From contig NZ_FQXM01000005.1 of NCBI RefSeq assembly GCF_900129965.1, positions 210,480 to 274,479 of the forward strand: a stretch of 64,000 bases of DNA, in the 5' to 3' direction. Shown here one piece after another: positions 17,561-25,269 of the stretch. The notes under the pieces are model-generated. The model worked only from the letters and a program-made list of their open reading frames with translations, was not told the DNA's origin and searched no databases. Within the stretch, counting starts at the first letter, position 1; every line of letters begins with the position of its first letter. This DNA comes from Clostridium grantii DSM 8605 (GTDB lineage Bacteria > Bacillota > Clostridia > Clostridiales > Clostridiaceae). The position numbers and the translations under genes were made by a program.

Positions 17561-18583
17561 ATGTTTTTACCAAACAGAATAATATTTCAAAAAGATACAC
17601 AAAACTACCCAATAGCTAAGGAAATTCTAGCCACCTTCAAAGATAATCCCAAAGTTGAAATTATAAATTTAACGTCTAATCAAGTAAAAAAACATATTCC
17701 AGGAGATGATTTATCTGCTCAATATAAAGAAGGAAAGAAAACTTTAGTGGTGGGAATTAAGACTGGTTTAAAATTTCAATCCTGTAAACCTTCAGCTCAT
17801 TATCAACTTCCTTTGGTATCAGGCTGTATGGGCCAATGTGAATATTGTTATTTAAACACCAATATGGGAGATAAATCTTATGTAAAAGTTTTTGCCAATA
17901 TAGATGATATTTTAATGCAAGCAGAGAAGTATATAAATGAGAGATTGCCAGAGATAACAATATTCGAAGGAGCGGCAACCTCAGACCCAATACCTGTAGA
18001 ACCTTATACTCATTCTTTAGAAAAAGCTATAACTTATTTCGGGGATAATGAAAATGCTAGATTTAGATTTGTAACAAAATATAATGATGTGGATTCGTTG
18101 ATTAACATAAAACATAATGGACATACTGAAATCAGATTTAGTCTTAATACCTCCACTATAATAAATGAATATGAGAATTTTACAGCTTCGGTTGATAAAA
18201 GAATAGAAGCAAGCATAAAAATGGCAAAAGCAGGTTATCCCATAGGATTTCTAATTGCACCCGTATTTATTTATCCTAACTGGAAACAAGAATATCATGA
18301 TTTATTAGTACAATTAAGTAGAAAACTTCCAAAAGATTTAAAGTATCCAGTAACTTTTGAGATTATATCACACCGTTACACCACAGCAGCCAAAAATATA
18401 ATATCTCAGGTATTTCCCGAAAGCAAGCTACCTATGATTGATGAAGACCGTAAGTATAAATATGGGCAATTTGGATATGGAAAATATGTTTATCCTAAAG
18501 AAAATTTAGAAGAAATGAAAGAGTTTTTTATAAAAGAAATAGAAGAATTATTTGAAAATAAAGAAGTGAAGTACATTATATAG
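17561..18583 (+). CDS. splB: Spore photoproduct lyase
   Basis: 340 aa radical-SAM DNA repair enzyme that reverses the spore photoproduct (5-thyminyl-5,6-dihydrothymine) in germinating spores. The 4Fe-4S motif is Cys89-x3-Cys93-x2-Cys96, with the flanking Tyr95 and Tyr97 characteristic of the family. Alignment by eye to B. subtilis SplB is good throughout (KPSA-Y, FVTK, DKRIEA, KAGYP-GF). The conserved H-atom donor cysteine of Bacillus and Geobacillus (C141/C140, in EASCTSD) corresponds to Ala139 here (EGAATSD), while Cys75 in FQSCKPSA has no Bacillus counterpart. The gene implies an endospore former. AAGGAG precedes the ATG. Confidence 0.93.
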   Translation: MFLPNRIIFQKDTQNYPIAKEILATFKDNPKVEIINLTSNQVKKHIPGDDLSAQYKEGKKTLVVGIKTGLKFQSCKPSAHYQLPLVSGCMGQCEYCYLNTNMGDKSYVKVFANIDDILMQAEKYINERLPEITIFEGAATSDPIPVEPYTHSLEKAITYFGDNENARFRFVTKYNDVDSLINIKHNGHTEIRFSLNTSTIINEYENFTASVDKRIEASIKMAKAGYPIGFLIAPVFIYPNWKQEYHDLLVQLSRKLPKDLKYPVTFEIISHRYTTAAKNIISQVFPESKLPMIDEDRKYKYGQFGYGKYVYPKENLEEMKEFFIKEIEELFENKEVKYII

Positions 18584-18593
18584 CTTTGAAAAA

Positions 18594-18628
18594 AGGGGGT
18601 GCTCAAAATTGTGCACCCCTCCCTTTGT
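18594..18628 (+). terminator. Intrinsic terminator of splB
   Basis: GGGGGTGC pairs with GCACCCCT across a 9-base loop (about 18595-18619), followed by CCCTTTG. It begins 11 bases after the splB stop. Confidence 0.7.
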
Positions 18629-18648
18629 ATTGGAAAATAGTAGTTTAA

Positions 18649-18756
18649 CGCATAGTAAGTGGAATTGTAAATATCATATGGAATGAATTTAGAAGGATGC
18701 TAGAGTATAAAGCAAAATGGTATGGTAGAGAAATAATAATAGCATCATCAAATTGA
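18649..18756 (+). pseudogene. TnpB (IS200/IS605 OrfB) fragment
   Basis: About 35 in-frame codons read GIVNIIWNEFRRMLEYKAKW followed by YGREIIIASSN and a stop. This matches the W-x-EFR-x-MLEYKA-x-WYGRE segment of IS605-family TnpB just before its zinc-binding region. Nothing else of the transposon is left. Its 3' end merges into a fragment of the neighbouring membrane protein. Confidence 0.75.
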
Positions 18757-18815
18757 ATTAAAATAACTGGAATAGTAGCAGATGCAATAATGGATAAATT
18801 ATTTCTTGTTTGTAT
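18741..18815 (+). pseudogene. Duplicated fragment of the adjacent four-helix membrane protein gene
   Basis: About 50 bases are nearly identical to 19109-19160 inside the intact gene downstream: AATTAAAATAAC-GGAATA-TAGCAG, then GCAATAATGG. A stop interrupts it, and it diverges after AATAATGG. This is a decayed partial copy about 370 bases from the parent sequence, fused to the TnpB remnant. Confidence 0.7.
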
Positions 18816-18875
18816 ACCACTGAAGAAAAATAGTGGTATAATAAATAAAAATATATTTTCAAAGGGGAAATGATT

Positions 18876-19286
18876 ATGAAAACAGCAAATTTAATAGGAA
18901 TTTTAGGTTGGGTAACAATTATAAGTTTTACTATAGCAATTTTGAATTTTGTTATGAAGTATATCAATAAAAAATATATTAATAAATTAGGAAAAGACAA
19001 AAAGCAAATAGTGGACATGTATAGAAAAATAATGAAGATAGTTGTTAAAAATCATAAGCTAGCAGGAACTATAGCTGTAGTATCTGTACTAGCTCATTTT
19101 ATAATAGCGTTTTCAGCAAATCGAATTAAAATAACAGGAATAATAGCAGCCGCAATAATGGCTAGTATATTTGCATTGGGGATTTATGGCGCATATATTA
19201 ATAAAACTCGTAAAGGAATTTGGCTTAAAATCCATCGTTTATTAGCTTTTGCATTAGTAGTAGCTATTTTGGTTCATATTATATAA
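18876..19286 (+). CDS. Four-helix membrane protein with two H-x13-H pairs (cytochrome b-like)
   Basis: 136 aa from ATG 18876, which has AAAGGGG eight bases upstream; the ATG at 18870 is too close to that site. Four membrane helices are predicted. Histidines at 60 and 74 and at 120 and 134 form two pairs with identical 14-residue spacing on helices 2 and 4, the geometry of bis-histidine haem ligation in cytochrome b561 and ferric-reductase-like proteins. Haem binding and a redox or haem-sensing role are inferred from this pattern only. A damaged partial copy lies just upstream, and a terminator follows the stop. Confidence 0.75.
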   Translation: MKTANLIGILGWVTIISFTIAILNFVMKYINKKYINKLGKDKKQIVDMYRKIMKIVVKNHKLAGTIAVVSVLAHFIIAFSANRIKITGIIAAAIMASIFALGIYGAYINKTRKGIWLKIHRLLAFALVVAILVHII

Positions 19287-19324
19287 AAAATTACACTGCT
19301 CAATTTTGAGCAGTGTAATTTTAT
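19287..19324 (+). terminator. Intrinsic terminator
   Basis: A perfect stem of about 16 bp, AAAATTACACTGCTCA with TGAGCAGTGTAATTTT, with a short ATTT loop, starts at the stop codon of the four-helix protein. Confidence 0.85.
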
Positions 19325-19402
19325 AAAAAGCTATATAACATAAACGGTCAAACAAATGATATAATTAATATAAAATACACAATATGTAAGGAGACCGTAG
19401 CT

Positions 19403-19641
19403 ATGAATGAGGTTTTAGAACAATTAAAAAGCAGAAAATCAGTGAGAGTATTTGAAGATAAATTAATCGATAAAGAAGTAAAAAAAGAAATAGTACAAGC
19501 AGCCTTTGAAGCTCCAACTGCAGGAGCTATGATGCTTTTGATCTAGAAGGCTGTAATCCAAGAAAACCAGGAGAAGGGGATATTTTACTAGCTTGTGCTG
19601 ATGCAATAATAGCAGCCCCGGTACCTCAATTTATTACATAA
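19403..19641 (+). pseudogene. Nitroreductase-family gene, internally deleted and frameshifted
   Basis: A good ribosome binding site (TAAGGAG) precedes ATG 19403. The first 43 or so codons read as a nitroreductase N-terminus (VLEQLKSRKSVRVFEDK, AAFEAPTAGAMM), ending at TAG 19544. From 19540, in another frame, the protein resumes with EGCNPRKPGEGDILLACAD and stops at 19639. Intact homologues have about 45 residues between these two segments and a further ~100 at the C-terminus. The gene therefore suffered an internal deletion plus 3' loss. A promoter and ribosome binding site still appear intact. Confidence 0.85.
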
Positions 19642-19742
19642 TAGGTTTAACCATAATATTGACAATAATATAAAAAACTCAGAATATAGTATAATATTTT
19701 TGTTATAATATTGCTATAATTGTAATTTTATTGGGAGACTAC

Positions 19743-19772
19743 AAGGGGCGGGCATGGAAACCCGCCCCTACA
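19743..19772. repeat. GC-rich REP-like palindrome, copy 1
   Basis: AGGGGCGGGCATGGAAACCC followed by GCCCCTA: a short, GC-rich hairpin that stands out from its AT-rich surroundings. It is the reverse complement of the elements at 42803 and, in degenerate form, 39121. It lies between the nitroreductase remnant and the crp-like gene 3' end. Confidence 0.75.
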
Positions 19773-19815
19773 AATAAATCCTAACTGCAACTATCTTTTA
19801 AAGTTATCATCCCTA

Positions 19816-20496
19816 TTACTTATAAAGCTCCCCCGCCAGTTCCACCAGCGCCCCCACATCAAGAATTTCAATTCTTTTTTTACTACTTCTAATAATTTTC
19901 TTCTCATTTAACCCTTTCAAAGTCCTAGATAAATGTCTATAACTGGTTCCTAGAAGGTCAGCTATATCTGAAAAAGAGGAAGTTAAGTTAAATATTTTTT
20001 CACCAGCTGCAATATGGGATAAATAACTTGCCAGCCTATTTTCCAAAGGATACAAAATATTAATAGAGCTAATATTAGAAAGATTGTTTAATTTATCGCT
20101 TAAATTTAAACAAAGATATCTAAGAAAAATAGCATCGGTAATACAATATTTATTAATAATATCCGTTGGAATCCCAATACAAAAGGTATCCTTTAAAGCT
20201 TCTACATTTGTTTGATAGTGGCTTTTTTCTAGTATCTCTAAATCTCCGAAATTGCTAAAAGGCTCATAAAATTTCAAAAGAAAAGATTTACCATTTTCCA
20301 GTAGCACGTACACCTTTGCATTTCCTTCTACCAAAAAATAAAAGTTCAATATTTTTTCTCCATAACTACAAATATAATCACTCTTCTCAAAGTGATAAAG
20401 TGCAGCTTCTTTTAAAGCCACAGCGGGAAGTATTTTATTAATTTCAAATTTATTAATATAAGTATTTAATATTTTAATATCTTTAATTATTTTCAT
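19816..20496 (-). CDS. Crp/Fnr-family transcriptional regulator
   Basis: 226 aa. The N-terminal cyclic-nucleotide-binding fold spans ~20-130 (FYFLVEGNAKVYVLLENGK is the beta-roll strand) and a C-terminal winged helix spans ~150-220 (SSFSDIADLLGTSYRHLSRT is the recognition helix). There is no Cys cluster for an Fnr-type 4Fe-4S centre. It is divergent from a YdcZ transporter pair, and a perfect palindrome lies just upstream of its start, so control of that pair and of itself is the simplest reading. AAAGGA precedes the ATG. The effector is unknown. Confidence 0.9.
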   Translation of the reverse strand: MKIIKDIKILNTYINKFEINKILPAVALKEAALYHFEKSDYICSYGEKILNFYFLVEGNAKVYVLLENGKSFLLKFYEPFSNFGDLEILEKSHYQTNVEALKDTFCIGIPTDIINKYCITDAIFLRYLCLNLSDKLNNLSNISSINILYPLENRLASYLSHIAAGEKIFNLTSSFSDIADLLGTSYRHLSRTLKGLNEKKIIRSSKKRIEILDVGALVELAGELYK

Positions 20497-20516
20497 AATA
20501 TAGTCCTTTTAACAAG

Positions 20517-20532
20517 TAGGACAAATGTCCTA
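20517..20532. promoter_or_regulatory. Candidate Crp/Fnr operator
   Basis: TAGGACAAATGTCCTA is a perfect 7-bp inverted repeat around a central AA, the size and form of a Crp/Fnr-type site. It sits in the 98-base divergent region, about 20 bases upstream of the regulator start and 63 bases upstream of the transporter start. Confidence 0.65.
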
Positions 20533-20594
20533 ATGATATTTTTAAAATTATGATACCTTATTAATGACGGAAAGTAAAGTAAGGAGGATAAAAA

Positions 20595-21014
20595 ATGTTT
20601 AAAGGACTAGCAATTTTAGATGGAATGTTAATTTCATTAATGGTGGTTGCCAACGGATTACTGGCAATTTCTTTAGGTGACTATGCTTCGTTAATAGTTA
20701 TTCACACAGTTGGATTGATAGCTATTACTTCAATTATATTAATAAAAAAGAAAAAAATAAGTTTGTTTAATGTACCATTCATATTATTTATGGGAGGGGC
20801 TATTGGAATATTCACTTTGTTTTCCAATAATGTTTGTATAGGTGAATTAGGAGTAACTTTAACTTTGGGCCTAGGGCTTTTGGGTCAAATAATTATTTCC
20901 TTTGTTATTGATCACTTTGGATTATTTGGAGTAAAAAAATATAAATTTATGCCTAAAAAAACTTTTGGTATTTTATTAATGTGTGTTGGAATTTTTGCAA
21001 TGATAAAATTATAG
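20595..21014 (+). CDS. YdcZ-type DMT transporter, first half
   Basis: 139 aa with about five membrane helices, of the DMT_YdcZ (formerly DUF606) type. This family usually occurs as two adjacent short genes that together form one transporter. GGAGG stands seven bases before the ATG. The next gene starts 11 bases after the stop. The partner arrangement and the divergent Crp/Fnr regulator are a common package in Clostridia. The substrate is unknown. Confidence 0.82.
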   Translation: MFKGLAILDGMLISLMVVANGLLAISLGDYASLIVIHTVGLIAITSIILIKKKKISLFNVPFILFMGGAIGIFTLFSNNVCIGELGVTLTLGLGLLGQIIISFVIDHFGLFGVKKYKFMPKKTFGILLMCVGIFAMIKL

Positions 21015-21025
21015 GAGGACAAAAA

Positions 21026-21478
21026 ATGATTTATATATTATTAGCTTTAGTAACTGGTGGTTCTGTTATAATATCAATAACTTTAAATGCTAAATTAGCT
21101 GAAAAAATTGGCTTAACAGGGGGAACTCTTATAAATTATTTAGTAGGATTGATAGGATCAATAATACTATATACCATTATAAATAAAGGATTTGACTTGA
21201 GATTATCACAGATTACAAATATTCCTTTAATATATTTAACAGGAGGATTACTAGGAGTTGGGATTGTTATGATGAATAACGCCATTCTTCCTAAAATACC
21301 AGTAGTTTATACAACAGTTTTAATATTTTCAGGACAACTTATCGTAGGAATTCTAATGGATTATTTTTACTTTCACCAATTACCCACAGGCAAAATCATT
21401 GGCGGAGTATTTATTCTTCTAGGAATTTTATATAATATGAAAGTGGACAAGGCTGCTACTTTACAAACAGTGAAATAA
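21026..21478 (+). CDS. YdcZ-type DMT transporter, second half
   Basis: 150 aa, five membrane helices. The N-terminal LALVTGGSVIISITLNAKL is the typical first helix of YdcZ proteins, with a Gly-rich second half (LTGGLLGVGIVMMNNAIL). I start it at ATG 21026, which follows AGGAGG with ideal spacing; the longer open frame to 20981 overlaps the first gene without a ribosome binding site. It likely pairs with the preceding gene product as a heterodimer. Confidence 0.85.
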   Translation: MIYILLALVTGGSVIISITLNAKLAEKIGLTGGTLINYLVGLIGSIILYTIINKGFDLRLSQITNIPLIYLTGGLLGVGIVMMNNAILPKIPVVYTTVLIFSGQLIVGILMDYFYFHQLPTGKIIGGVFILLGILYNMKVDKAATLQTVK

Positions 21479-21490
21479 TTAAGCAAAAAG

Positions 21491-21521
21491 AATAACTCAT
21501 GTGGCAGCCACATGAGTTATT
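21491..21521. terminator. Bidirectional terminator
   Basis: AATAACTCATGTGGC and GCCACATGAGTTATT form a perfect 15-bp inverted repeat around one base, between the convergent transporter and secreted-protein genes. Confidence 0.8.
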
Positions 21522-21529
21522 TACATTCT

Positions 21530-22129
21530 TTACTTTATTGCTGATAATCTTTCAGTTAAACTAGCTAATCTTGAATTCATACGAGCTAAGATAGAATCAA
21601 AAGCGGTTTGAGCTCCAGTAGCATCTTTGGCTTCAACAGCTGTTTCTAAATCATCCCATGGATGAGATACATCTTCATCAGCAGTTTTCATATCCGCACC
21701 TCTTCCACCTATTTTATCGCCTAAAGTTTCTTTCATTTCTTCTCTAGTAATTTCTCCACTTTCAACTTTGGTTTTTAAAGCATCCATTTCTTCATGTAAA
21801 GCATCACGAGTTGTTGTTAATTCAGTTTGTAAAGCCTCATATTCAGCAGTAGCACCTGGAATAAGTTCTTCAGCACTAGCAATAATAGTAGATTGTTCTT
21901 CTTGTCTTGCAGCTCTTTCAGTTTCTCTTGCTTCTCTATTTTCTACTCCAACTTTTCCTTTTCTTCCTTCACCAGTACCTCTTCCCTCACCATTATGTTC
22001 AGCTGTAATTTGGGTTTTAGTTGCTCCGGTATCAACATTAGTATCTGTAGTAGCCGCAAATGCAGTAGTAGCACCAATTAAACTTAAAGCGATAGTTCCA
22101 GGGATTATAAAATTTCTAAATTTATTCAT
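21530..22129 (-). CDS. Secreted coiled-coil protein, unknown function
   Basis: 199 aa. A clear signal peptide (residues 1-26, ending TTAFA-A) is followed by a Gly/Arg-rich linker (GEGRGTGEGRKGK) and a charged helical domain rich in Glu, Ala and Lys from ~residue 75 to the end, probably a coiled coil. No Cys and no lipobox. AAAGGAG is well placed before the ATG. I do not recognise the family; its general form recalls Spy-like or clostridial secreted helical proteins. Confidence 0.8.
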   Translation of the reverse strand: MNKFRNFIIPGTIALSLIGATTAFAATTDTNVDTGATKTQITAEHNGEGRGTGEGRKGKVGVENREARETERAARQEEQSTIIASAEELIPGATAEYEALQTELTTTRDALHEEMDALKTKVESGEITREEMKETLGDKIGGRGADMKTADEDVSHPWDDLETAVEAKDATGAQTAFDSILARMNSRLASLTERLSAIK

Positions 22130-22334
22130 TATTAAACACTCCTTTTAATTTTTTTAGCTTATGCATATTTTTAAAATTAATGCATTTATTTTTGTAGGTG
22201 TTTATCCTATGAATAAATAATATAACAAAAATATCAAGGAATTATGAAGAAGATTTGGAAGGTTGAATATAAACAAAAGAAGTTGACAATTGGCAACTTC
22301 TTTTAATCTTCTAATTATTTAATTGTGAACTGTT

Positions 22335-23171
22335 TTAAGTTGTTAAATTTACTCTTCCTCTTTTAAAACTAACATCTGCTTTACCAGATCTAACTTGTCC
22401 TATGTACCAGAATGCATAAGGAACTATTAATATAAAGTTCACTATACCCCAATATTTCATAAATGATGCATTATGCCATGAACTTGCATCCATAAGTGTT
22501 GGGAATAAAGTAGGAATACAAGAACGAATTATAAGGTGAGAAGCTAAGGTATATACTCTAGCCATTACATATAATTCAGGTTTCTTTTTAATTATTGGAT
22601 AAATTTCTGCTGCTAAAATGATACAAAGTGAAGAAGCAAAAAATACTGGAGTTTCTGCATAAACAAAACAAGCATTCCAAGTAGTGTATAAGAAATTCCA
22701 AGCAAGGGTAGTGAAAACAATCAAATCCCCAGGTTTTTCAGTAGAATATCTCCAGAATTTCTTAGGAAATGGAATAGTTACACAAAGTAATAAACCACAG
22801 CCAGCATTAAAATAATTTCCCATAGTAAAATCTTTAATAGTTGCTTCCATGATATTTAAGAATAAAACACCATAAACTATCCATAGAACCCAACCTTTTT
22901 GCAAAGATTCCCAAAACTTACCTTTTCTTTTCTCATAGTTAGCAATTCTACAATAGCCTACGAATATTGTAGGAATGATAACACTTATTATTTTAGACCA
23001 TCTAAACCAACCAACCACGCCACCCATTAACCAAAGTGGAAAAGTAAATAAGCTAGCAATCCAAAACCATTTTGCAAACACATAATGTTTTCGCATGTAT
23101 TCTACAATAAATAATAGTAAAATAAAATAAATGCTCATAGAAAGTACATACTGCCATACAGGAATATCCAT
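22335..23171 (-). CDS. Multi-pass membrane protein, paralogue of the 24046 gene (DUF5692-like)
   Basis: 278 aa with about eight membrane helices. It shares the signature N-I-M/L-E-A-x2-x-DF-T/S-MG and a later W-N/D-x2-F/V-x-Y segment with the product at 24046-25236, so the two are paralogues. The family resembles what databases call DUF5692, from memory. The start is ATG 23171, preceded by GGAGGGG; the open frame continues 39 codons further but across the promoter. That promoter (TTGACT, 17 bases, TACAAT) and an adjacent ACCGAAC element are nearly identical to those of the paralogue. The divergent TetR gene is the likely regulator. Function unknown. Confidence 0.82.
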   Translation of the reverse strand: MDIPVWQYVLSMSIYFILLLFIVEYMRKHYVFAKWFWIASLFTFPLWLMGGVVGWFRWSKIISVIIPTIFVGYCRIANYEKRKGKFWESLQKGWVLWIVYGVLFLNIMEATIKDFTMGNYFNAGCGLLLCVTIPFPKKFWRYSTEKPGDLIVFTTLAWNFLYTTWNACFVYAETPVFFASSLCIILAAEIYPIIKKKPELYVMARVYTLASHLIIRSCIPTLFPTLMDASSWHNASFMKYWGIVNFILIVPYAFWYIGQVRSGKADVSFKRGRVNLTT

Positions 23172-23223
23172 AACATTCCCCTCCAAAATTATTATTTTTT
23201 TAAAACAAAAAAACATGCAACAT

Positions 23224-23273
23224 AACGATTGTTCGGTTAATATAATTGTAACAAACTTGGCAAACTTAGTCAA
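23224..23273 (-). promoter_or_regulatory. Promoter and TetR-type operator of the 22335-23171 gene
   Basis: On the minus strand: TTGACT (23273-23268), 17 bases, TACAAT (23250-23245), then TATTAACCGAACAATCGTT (to 23224). The whole block is matched upstream of the paralogue at 25318-25270, including a TTTGTTACAATTA core and ACCGAAC-N4-GTTATG just after the -10. The conserved element overlaps the expected transcription start, so bound repressor would block initiation. Confidence 0.72.
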
Positions 23274-23339
23274 TGAAATCCTTAACATAAATTGAAAAAA
23301 TAATTAATGAAATATATAAACTTTTGTTCTGTATTTTTG

Positions 23340-23348
23340 TGCTATAAT
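23340..23348 (+). promoter_or_regulatory. Extended -10 promoter of the TetR gene
   Basis: TGCTATAAT is a perfect extended -10 element, 45 bases upstream of the TetR start codon. No good -35 is present, as is usual for extended -10 promoters. Confidence 0.5.
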
Positions 23349-23392
23349 AAAAAGAAATAATGACACATAAAAATGCATAAAGGAGGAAAAAC

Positions 23393-24004
23393 ATGGCTGT
23401 AGATGGAAAAGAACGTATAGTTCAAGCTACTAAAAAGGTAATAGCTAGAAGTGGAATTACAGGGGCAACCATGAGAGCAATAGCTCAAGAAGCAGGCCTT
23501 AGCACAGGAGCTATCTACCATTATTATAAAAGCAAAGAAGAAATATTATATGAAATAATGGATACTAGTCTTTCAGAAACTGTTAGAGTAGAGGAAGAGC
23601 GTCGTATCAATAATTATACAACAGAGCATCTTATAGATATAATAGCTGAAAGAATAGGGGATAGATTTAGAAAAAAAGAAGAAAATACTTTGCAATTTCA
23701 TTTGTCTAAAGAAGGTATTCTAGGGGATGAAGCTATTAAAGCAAAATTTCATAAAAAATATGAAGAATGGATACGCAACACAGAAGATCTACTAGGTGTA
23801 CTATACAGTAAAAAATCTCCAAAACAGATGAAAGCAGTATGTTCATTACTTATAGGAGCAATAGATGGAGTAGTAATGCAATTATTATTAGAATCCAATC
23901 AAGCAGAAATAGAAGATATAACTGAGGTATATAAAGAATTATTAAAAGTGGGAATACCTAATTTCTTGGATCATTTAAATGAACTAGAAAAAGATAGTAA
24001 ATAG
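23393..24004 (+). CDS. TetR-family transcriptional regulator
   Basis: 203 aa. The N-terminal helix-turn-helix (GITGATMRAIAQEAGLSTGA then IYHYYKSKEE) is canonical for TetR; the C-terminal ~140 residues form the helical ligand domain. AAAGGAGG precedes the ATG. The gene lies between two paralogous minus-strand membrane-protein genes whose promoters carry the same element, so these are its probable targets. Repression relieved by a small ligand is the usual mechanism; the ligand is unknown. Confidence 0.92.
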   Translation: MAVDGKERIVQATKKVIARSGITGATMRAIAQEAGLSTGAIYHYYKSKEEILYEIMDTSLSETVRVEEERRINNYTTEHLIDIIAERIGDRFRKKEENTLQFHLSKEGILGDEAIKAKFHKKYEEWIRNTEDLLGVLYSKKSPKQMKAVCSLLIGAIDGVVMQLLLESNQAEIEDITEVYKELLKVGIPNFLDHLNELEKDSK

Positions 24005-24011
24005 CGAAGAA

Positions 24012-24045
24012 AAAGCTTCCGCGTTGGCGGAAGCTTTAATATTTT
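24012..24045. terminator. Terminator of the TetR gene
   Basis: AAAGCTTCCGC pairs with GCGGAAGCTTT across a short GTTG loop, followed by a T-rich run (TAATATTTTTT). It lies between the convergent TetR and 24046 genes. Confidence 0.85.
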
Positions 24046-25236
24046 TTATTTAGTAGCTAATTTCATCTTTTTATCCTTAGATAAAGATTTAAGAAATACA
24101 ACTAAACAAATAACGTTTAAAATAATACTTATAAAAGCAACTAAATTCATAGTTAAATCATTTCTAAACACCATTAATTGCATAGATTCTGTAAATCTTG
24201 GGAAAGTAAAATAATAAATAAACCAAGCAGCAAGTGTAAATCCTCTTGCTTGTAACCAAGTACCTTTTTTAATAAATAAAGCTGGTATAGTACAAGATAC
24301 AATTACCATAAATTGACCTGAAGCAGAGCCAGGGAAATTTAAATAAACAAAAACCCAGTTCCAAACATCATAAGCTATAATCCAAAGAGTTGTCATCAAA
24401 GGCCAAACCATATCTCCTTCTTTTGAATCATCTTTTTTAAGCCCTTTCCAGCCATAATAAAGAGTGATAATTGAGAATATACCTGCTAAACCATTTAATA
24501 TATTAGGCAATTTACCCATAGAAAAATCCTGGGAAACAGCTTCTAAAATATTTAAACCTAAAATAGTTGCAGCGATAAATTTAGCAGAATTTTTCTTTCC
24601 AAACTTAGTATATCTAACAAGGAAAAACCAGAAAACAGCAAAAACTACAGAATAAAGTTTTACCCATTTAAACCAGTGGCTAACTCCTTGTTTTGCAAAA
24701 ATAGGAATAAAAGCAAAAGGAATAATAAAGTAAATTATAATAGTTGCCCACTTATATTTTCTACATAATTCATTTATACCAATCAAAACTATAGGAATCA
24801 ATAACCAATAGAAAAAAGCTAGTCCACCTTTATGAAGATTAATAACACCAGTATATTCATCAGTGACAAAATCTATTTGAGAATCTGATTTTACTGTTAA
24901 TACAGCATTATCAAAAGAAGTGATTTTATCATCTCCAGCACTGATAATCTGAATTTCATCACCATTTCTTTCAAATTTTTTAGTTTCAGTTAAATTTAAA
25001 TCTCCAGATTCTTCTGTTAAATCAACAGTTCCATTTTCATTAAATTCAAATCTAAAAAATAAACCACCATCACTGGATTCTTTACCATCTATAAGAGTTT
25101 GCCAAGTTCCAGAAATACTATTATCATCAGCTTTTGCTACGAAAGATAGTGAGCACATTGATAAAATGGCCACAAGTAAAATAAGTATAAATTTTGTAAT
25201 ATTGCGACTAAAAACGTTTTCTTTAAAACTTTCCAT
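24046..25236 (-). CDS. Membrane protein with secreted N-terminal beta domain fused to a DUF5692-like module
   Basis: 396 aa. An N-terminal signal peptide (to about residue 37, ending AKA-DD) is followed by a ~90-residue extracytoplasmic domain with a lipocalin- or DUF5640-like pattern (ISGTWQTLIDG, GTVDLTEESG). About eight membrane helices then form a module paralogous to the entire 22335-23171 product (NILEAVSQDFSMG, then WNWVFVYLNFPG). The start is ATG 25236 after AAAGGGGAT. Promoter and operator match those of the paralogue, so co-regulation by the intervening TetR is likely. A sensing or ligand-capture role for the outer domain is speculation. Confidence 0.82.
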   Translation of the reverse strand: MESFKENVFSRNITKFILILLVAILSMCSLSFVAKADDNSISGTWQTLIDGKESSDGGLFFRFEFNENGTVDLTEESGDLNLTETKKFERNGDEIQIISAGDDKITSFDNAVLTVKSDSQIDFVTDEYTGVINLHKGGLAFFYWLLIPIVLIGINELCRKYKWATIIIYFIIPFAFIPIFAKQGVSHWFKWVKLYSVVFAVFWFFLVRYTKFGKKNSAKFIAATILGLNILEAVSQDFSMGKLPNILNGLAGIFSIITLYYGWKGLKKDDSKEGDMVWPLMTTLWIIAYDVWNWVFVYLNFPGSASGQFMVIVSCTIPALFIKKGTWLQARGFTLAAWFIYYFTFPRFTESMQLMVFRNDLTMNLVAFISIILNVICLVVFLKSLSKDKKMKLATK

Positions 25237-25269
25237 AGTTCTATCCCCTTTAAATTTTCTACTTGTCAT

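Noticed and set aside
21768..22148. Plus-strand 126-codon frame opposite the secreted coiled-coil gene
   Set aside because: It mirrors the minus-strand gene, which has a clear signal peptide and ribosome binding site; the Ser/Val/Ala-rich mirror is an artefact of that codon usage.
23172..23288. N-terminal extension of the 22335 membrane protein to 23288
   Set aside because: The extension would translate through its promoter and operator; GGAGGGG precedes ATG 23171.
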